Shown here in pieces: positions 58,628 to 64,000 of a stretch of DNA of 64,000 bases. Position 1 is the first letter of the stretch; the number at the start of each line of letters is the position of its first letter. Below the pieces are notes generated by a model, which was given only the letters and a program-made list of their open reading frames with translations, was not told where the DNA came from and made no database searches. The position numbers and the translations under genes are program-made. Location: contig JAISJD010000033.1 in assembly GCA_031261705.1 (NCBI GenBank), positions 1 to 64,000 of the forward strand, written 5' to 3'. This stretch comes from Lactobacillales bacterium (lineage in GTDB: Bacteria; Bacillota; Bacilli; Lactobacillales; Streptococcaceae).

Positions 58628-58668
58628 GCATGAAGTTCGTAGTAAAAACGAATTTCATGCGCTTTTTG
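58628..58668. terminator. Terminator between kimA and the convergent dehydrogenase gene
   Basis: GCATGAAGTTCGT and ACGAATTTCATGC form a 13-base stem (one G-T) with a seven-base loop, followed by GCTTTTT on the plus strand and GACTTTTTT on the minus strand. Confidence 0.8.
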
Positions 58669-59700
58669 TTAGTCTAAATAAATGTTTATTGGATAGGTTA
58701 AATATTGAAGGTTTTCAATTTTTTCAGCAGTATAAAATCCCGCTGGAGCAGAAAGAATAGTTGGAATTCGATTGACAATCGTGGCACAGGTATGTGCTAC
58801 TGTATCAGGTTTTTCTACACTGAAGATGACATCAGGTTCTCCTAAAATCTTCCAGTCGCACATATCTCCATCGTCTTTTCTATAAACTTTTCCGATACAT
58901 TGCAATTCAAGCTCTACCCCTTGGTAAGTTTTGATATTTACCACTGCGGACATGCCGATAGCATTACCAGCTGGGATTGTTTTTCCAAGTGTTTCAGAAT
59001 AAATATCCTCGTCAAGTGTCACTGGAATACTTTTTTGAGTAATTGATTGAATCGTCCAATTGAATTTTGCGCAAATTGCTTCGCCAGAGTTCCAAACATA
59101 AGAAGGGAAACTTTCTGCTTGAGCAATTTCTTTATCAAATTTTTCTAAATCATAACCAGCTCCATGCGCTTCTGCTAAAGCTAGTCCGTAATCCTCAACA
59201 TTGTAGCTTACCGCTCCTTCGATTTTACGAATCTTGTTTACGCCACCCGCTACGGTATATATCAGATTATTCCAGTAAATATCCTGCATGCCGCTACCTG
59301 TAATCGTGATTTCATGGTCGATTGCTAGACGGTCTAAGCGGTTGGTATCTCCCGTTGCGGTATTCCAAGGATAGATAGCTTCCTCACAAGTGGAGATAAC
59401 GTTTACATTATTTTCCGCACATTTTTCAAAGAAAGGATACATGTCACTGATATAGCTGAAAATCGTGACGACGGCAATATCTGCTTTGCATGAGGCAAAA
59501 ACTTCATCTGCATTACTGCTGATTTTTACCCCAGTAAGATAACCTAGATTTGCAAATTCACCGATGTCTTTTCCTACGACTTCGGGATTTGTGTCAATTG
59601 CTCCGACAATTTCAGCATTATGCTCCAACAAATAACGAATGATTACCTTTGCCATTTTTCCACAACCATACTGAATAACTTTCACTTTTTCCTTTTTCAT
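58669..59700 (-). CDS. DapB-fold NAD(P)-dependent dehydrogenase, 2,4-diaminopentanoate dehydrogenase-like
   Basis: 343 residues. '[41 protein letters not shown]' is a Rossmann fold nucleotide site, and '[16 protein letters not shown]', '[38 protein letters not shown]' are blocks shared with Ord (2,4-diaminopentanoate dehydrogenase) of ornithine fermentation and related amino acid dehydrogenases. None of the other ornithine-fermentation genes is nearby, so the substrate is open. GGAATGGAGTGAG precedes the ATG. Confidence 0.75.
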   Translation of the reverse strand: MKKEKVKVIQYGCGKMAKVIIRYLLEHNAEIVGAIDTNPEVVGKDIGEFANLGYLTGVKISSNADEVFASCKADIAVVTIFSYISDMYPFFEKCAENNVNVISTCEEAIYPWNTATGDTNRLDRLAIDHEITITGSGMQDIYWNNLIYTVAGGVNKIRKIEGAVSYNVEDYGLALAEAHGAGYDLEKFDKEIAQAESFPSYVWNSGEAICAKFNWTIQSITQKSIPVTLDEDIYSETLGKTIPAGNAIGMSAVVNIKTYQGVELELQCIGKVYRKDDGDMCDWKILGEPDVIFSVEKPDTVAHTCATIVNRIPTILSAPAGFYTAEKIENLQYLTYPINIYLD

Positions 59701-59814
59701 TTATCTCACTCCATTCCTTTGTTGCATTAGTCAGCTCGAGTATAAACCCGAAGTTGATAAAAGTAAAGAGAATATAAACCGCTTTTTATGGGGCTAGATT
59801 TGAAAAAATGAAAT

Positions 59815-59843
59815 AAAAAATCTGCCCATAAAAATGAGCAGAT
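59815..59843 (-). terminator. Terminator of ldh
   Basis: On the minus strand ATCTGCTCAT pairs with ATGGGCAGAT (one mismatch/wobble), followed by six T residues. Confidence 0.75.
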
Positions 59844-59858
59844 GAAAGTTCTAATCAA

Positions 59859-60866
<1,008 letters not shown>

Positions 60867-60890
60867 TTAACAGAGTAATAGTAACATTTT

Positions 60891-60897
60891 TTCACAA
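60891..60897 (-). promoter_or_regulatory. Possible Rex half-site upstream of ldh
   Basis: TTGTGAA on the minus strand equals one arm of the Rex operator (TTGTGAA-N4-TTCACAA); the second arm is not matched. It overlaps a plausible -35 region of ldh. Confidence 0.25.
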
Positions 60898-61139
60898 ATA
60901 TGTCATTTATAGACCCTCTAATTTCAGAAAAATATCAGAGAGTTTCAGAAATTTTTTGAAATTGACCGTACCTCTCACTTTTTTCGTTGGTCTGTGCTAT
61001 ACTAAACATGACAAAAAATTGAACAACAAACACCGGGTAGCTTATGCTTGCCGGCATTTTGTGCGTTATGGCTTGATAAATTGTTTAAAAAGCGTTGAAA
61101 ATTTCAATTTACCAGAATTATTGGAAATGGAGTAGGAAA
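60898..61139. other. Intergenic region between ldh and pth
   Basis: It has the divergent promoter areas. For pth, TATACT with an extended TG lies at about 60996. A hairpin CCGGgTAGC/GCTtgCCGG (61033-61056) is followed by CATTTTG in the pth leader. No gene found. Confidence 0.45.
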
Positions 61140-61706
61140 ATGACAAAAATGATTGTAGGTCTCGGAAATCCGGGAACGAAATATAGTGAAACAAAACATA
61201 ATATTGGTTTTATAACTTTAGATGAATTGGCGTATCGTGCAGGCGTTCGCTTTTCTTATAATAAAACTTTTGAGGCGGATATTGCGGAATATCGTGAGGG
61301 TACGGAAAAAATACTATTAGTGAAACCGACTACTTTTATGAACGATTCAGGTCGCGCAGTAGGACCGCTATTGACTTATTTTAATATCCCTGTGGAAGAT
61401 TTAGTCGTCATTTATGACGATTTAGATATGGATTTAGGAAAATTACGCTTGCGCCAAAAAGGGAGTGCGGGCGGTCATAATGGGATTAAGAGTATTATTA
61501 GTCACATTGGTACGCAGGAGTTCAAACGGGTGAAAATTGGGATTGGTCGTCCGCAAAAAGGAATGACGGTGGTTAATCATGTGCTAAGTAAATTTCCTAA
61601 AGAAACGCATGAGGATATGCTGATTGCCGTGAAGAAGGCAGGAGATGCTGTGACTTATTGGGCGAGTGGCAATGATTTTGTCGATACAATGAATAAGTTT
61701 AATTAA
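61140..61706 (+). CDS. pth: Peptidyl-tRNA hydrolase
   Basis: 188 residues. Frees peptides from tRNA after premature drop-off. 'MIVGLGNPGTKYSETKHNIGFI' has the catalytic His (about residue 22), 'LVKPTTFMNDSGRAVGPL' the Asn, 'VIYDDLDMDLGKLRLRQKGSAGGHNGIKSIISHIGTQEFKRVKIGIGRP' the Asp and the substrate loop. The open frame reaches to 61095, but GGAGTAGGAAA supports the ATG at 61140. mfd follows after 34 bases, the conserved pth-mfd order. Confidence 0.94.
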   Translation: MTKMIVGLGNPGTKYSETKHNIGFITLDELAYRAGVRFSYNKTFEADIAEYREGTEKILLVKPTTFMNDSGRAVGPLLTYFNIPVEDLVVIYDDLDMDLGKLRLRQKGSAGGHNGIKSIISHIGTQEFKRVKIGIGRPQKGMTVVNHVLSKFPKETHEDMLIAVKKAGDAVTYWASGNDFVDTMNKFN

Positions 61707-61740
61707 TCGTTCTTTATATAGTAGAAAGTGAGGAAAAACC

Positions 61741-64000
61741 TTGAACATTATAGAAAAAATACGACAAAGCAGTCTTGTGAATGACTGGCAAAAAGGCTTT
61801 TCTTCCACTCGCAGACAGCTGATAACAGGTTTATCAGGTTCAGCGAAGAATTTAGTCATGGCAACCAGTCTTGATGAATGGTCGAAAAAAATCATTGTTG
61901 TGACACCTAATCTTTATTATGCGCATCAGGTGGTAGAAGATTTTAGAAATATGCTTTCACAAGAACAAGTGCACATGTTTCCAGTGGATGAGGTCATGTC
62001 GGCAGAAATGGCATTTGCCTCTCCGGAAGCACGTGCAGATAGAATTGAAGCACTTAATTTTTTGATTTCTGATGAATCGGGAATATTGGTTGTTCCAGTG
62101 GCGGGAATCCGGAAATTTTTACCTAGTAAAAAGACTTGGCAGGAGGCACAGCTTCATTGGAAGATTGGAACGGATCTAGACCTTGAACATTTAGCTAAGC
62201 AATTAGTTTTAGCAGGCTACGACCGTCAGCAGATGGTGGGGCGTCCAGGGGAATTTAGTATTCGTGGCAGTATTATTGACGTTTATCCACTTAATACAGA
62301 GTATCCAGTGCGGGTGGAATTATTTGATGTGGAAATTGACTCCATGCGTTTTTTCAATGCAGAAACGCAGCGCTCGGTGGAAAATATTCAAGAGGTTACG
62401 ATTTCACCTGCGACAGAACTAGTTTTCTCCTCTGAAAATTTACAAAAGGGGATTCCATTGCTAGAAGAAGCCTTGGAAAAACGTTTGGCAGTCACAGAGG
62501 ACAAAACGGATAGAACGTTCATTGAGGAATATTTTGGACAATTAATCAGTCAGTGGCAGGAAGGACATCCTTCAGAAGTAGCGAATTTATATACAGATTT
62601 CTTGTACCAAGAAAAAGCTACCTTATTTGATTATTTCTCCAAGGATACGCTTATCTTTGTGGATGATTATGGTCGCATTCAAGAAACCGAGCGGGAAATT
62701 CTCCGTGAGGAAGCGGAATGGCACACCATGAAGATTGAAGAATTGCGTGTCTTTAGTGAACAAGCATTTGGCGCTGATTTTCATGAGTTGGTGAAAAACA
62801 CACGACAAAGTACGACATTCTTCTCATTGTTCCAAAAAGGCATGGGAAATTTACGCTTTGATGCGATTTATAATTTTACGAACCATGCGATGCAACAATT
62901 CTTTGGACAAATGCCTCTGTTAAAAGCAGAAATGGATCGCTGGGCAAAAAATAAAAATACAGTAGTTGTATTTGTGCCAACAGAGGAACGTATTCAAAAA
63001 GTGGATGAGATGTTTCGTGATTTCGACATTGTGGCGGCTCTGACAGAACCCGATGAATTAATTGACGGGAAAATTCAAATTATCGAAGGAAATTTACAAG
63101 CTGGTTTTGAACTTATTAGCGAAAAATTAGTGGCGATAACCGAAAGAGAAATTTTTCATCATACGACAAAAAAACGTGCAAGACGTCAAACCATTTCCAA
63201 TGCAGAACGGCTGAAATCTTATAATGAGTTAAAAGTTGGCGACTATGTGGTTCATGCAAATCATGGGATTGGGAAATATATTGGTATGGAAACTATTGCA
63301 GTCGACGGGGTTCACCAAGACTACATGACGATTCTTTATCAAAATGACGATAAACTCTTCATCCCAGTGACACAGTTAACGTTAATTTCTAAATATACAG
63401 CGAGTGACGGAAAAACTCCGAGAGTTAATAAATTAAGTGATAGTAAGTGGCATAAGACGAAATCAAAGGTTTCCAAACAGGTAGAGGATATTGCCGATGA
63501 TTTAATCGCTCTCTATGCTAAACGGGAGTCAGAAAAAGGATTTGCCTTTTCACCTGATGACGAATATCAAAAAGAATTTGAAGATGCCTTTGCGTATACG
63601 GAAACAGAAGATCAGCTACGCTCCACCTATGAAATTAAAAAAGATATGGAAAAAACTCGCCCAATGGATCGCTTACTTGTCGGAGATGTGGGCTTTGGGA
63701 AAACAGAAGTTGCGCTCCGTGCGGCATTCAAAGCACTGCAAGACAATAAACAAGTAGCCTTTCTGGTGCCAACAACCATTCTAGCACAGCAACATTATGA
63801 AACAATGATTGAGCGTTTTGAAGGTTTTCCAGTGAATGTCGGCTTGTTGAGCCGTTTTAGAACGAAGAAACAGCAAAATGAAACATTGGAACAATTAAAA
63901 CATGGACAGATTGATATTGTCGTAGGAACGCATCGCTTACTGTCACAGGACGTTGATTTTTCTGATATTGGCTTGTTGATTATTGATGAAGAACAGCGTT
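61741..64000 (+). CDS. mfd: Transcription-repair coupling factor Mfd (incomplete, runs off the window)
   Basis: 753 codons of a protein that is usually about 1,170 residues. The N-terminal UvrB-like module ('LITGLSGSAKNLVMATSLDE', 'VGRPGEFSIRGSIIDVYPLNTEYPVRVELFDVEIDSMR'), the RNA polymerase interaction domain ('LKVGDYVVHANHGIGKYIGMETI'), and the start of the translocase ('LLVGDVGFGKTEVALRAAF', Walker A near residue 653, and 'IIDEEQR' at the window end) are present. It removes stalled RNA polymerase from damaged DNA and recruits UvrA. TTG start at 61741 after GTGAGG. The reading frame stays open to the last base. Confidence 0.95.
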   Translation, partial: MNIIEKIRQSSLVNDWQKGFSSTRRQLITGLSGSAKNLVMATSLDEWSKKIIVVTPNLYYAHQVVEDFRNMLSQEQVHMFPVDEVMSAEMAFASPEARADRIEALNFLISDESGILVVPVAGIRKFLPSKKTWQEAQLHWKIGTDLDLEHLAKQLVLAGYDRQQMVGRPGEFSIRGSIIDVYPLNTEYPVRVELFDVEIDSMRFFNAETQRSVENIQEVTISPATELVFSSENLQKGIPLLEEALEKRLAVTEDKTDRTFIEEYFGQLISQWQEGHPSEVANLYTDFLYQEKATLFDYFSKDTLIFVDDYGRIQETEREILREEAEWHTMKIEELRVFSEQAFGADFHELVKNTRQSTTFFSLFQKGMGNLRFDAIYNFTNHAMQQFFGQMPLLKAEMDRWAKNKNTVVVFVPTEERIQKVDEMFRDFDIVAALTEPDELIDGKIQIIEGNLQAGFELISEKLVAITEREIFHHTTKKRARRQTISNAERLKSYNELKVGDYVVHANHGIGKYIGMETIAVDGVHQDYMTILYQNDDKLFIPVTQLTLISKYTASDGKTPRVNKLSDSKWHKTKSKVSKQVEDIADDLIALYAKRESEKGFAFSPDDEYQKEFEDAFAYTETEDQLRSTYEIKKDMEKTRPMDRLLVGDVGFGKTEVALRAAFKALQDNKQVAFLVPTTILAQQHYETMIERFEGFPVNVGLLSRFRTKKQQNETLEQLKHGQIDIVVGTHRLLSQDVDFSDIGLLIIDEEQR

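Overview
The window reads as a chromosomal segment of a low-GC Gram-positive coccus of the Lactobacillales, most likely Enterococcaceae. The evidence is gene content: ireB, spx, mecA, coiA, ldh, an Enterococcus/Listeria-type ethanolamine (eut) cluster with an ANTAR two-component system, strong AGGAGG-type ribosome binding sites, frequent TTG/GTG starts and many U-tract hairpin terminators. No rRNA, tRNA, CRISPR array, prophage or intact insertion sequence was seen. The species cannot be named from sequence alone.

Layout: 1-8.8 kb holds housekeeping genes (ireB-ruvX-UPF0473, dnaX-ebfC, recR-DUF188, ddl, murF) with a lone PTS IIB gene set against the flow between ebfC and recR. From 9 to 17.3 kb are cshA, acpS-alr-mazF, spx, mecA, coiA and pepF. 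From 17.3 to 27 kb lies a beta-glucoside pair (ROK kinase and GH1 enzyme, divergent), then membrane transporters and an AlkD-like repair protein. At 27-31.6 kb, rpsD with a long leader is followed by a decayed region: a large gene with frameshifts, a glycosyltransferase, and remnants of an XRE regulator and a membrane protein. pncB-nadE follow.

From about 34 to 50.9 kb there is a complete ethanolamine-utilisation microcompartment locus: eutP, a PduO-type adenosyltransferase, eutG, eutS, eutV, eutW, eutA, eutB, eutC, eutL, an EutK-like shell protein, eutE, eutM, an EutT-type adenosyltransferase, pduL/eutD, a eut accessory protein, eutN, eutH and eutQ. Three leaders (eutP, eutS, eutA) carry paired hairpins with AAYG-type hexaloops overlapping terminators, matching the antitermination target of EutV. 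Right after eutQ a cobalamin riboswitch with an antiterminator/terminator pair leads into a lipoprotein and an ECF S-component, probably vitamin B12 uptake. The logic appears to be: ethanolamine activates EutW/EutV, which releases terminators; the cofactor is adenosylated by two different enzymes; ammonia-lyase, aldehyde and alcohol dehydrogenases and the phosphotransacylase work inside the shell; B12 import is gated separately.

From 50.9 to 64 kb are a long intergenic region with a candidate C-rich small RNA on the minus strand and a large inverted repeat, an Mga-family regulator, a zinc-independent rpsN paralogue, a YhgE/Pip protein, a KimA-like potassium importer, a DapB-fold dehydrogenase, ldh, pth, and the first two thirds of mfd, which runs off the window.
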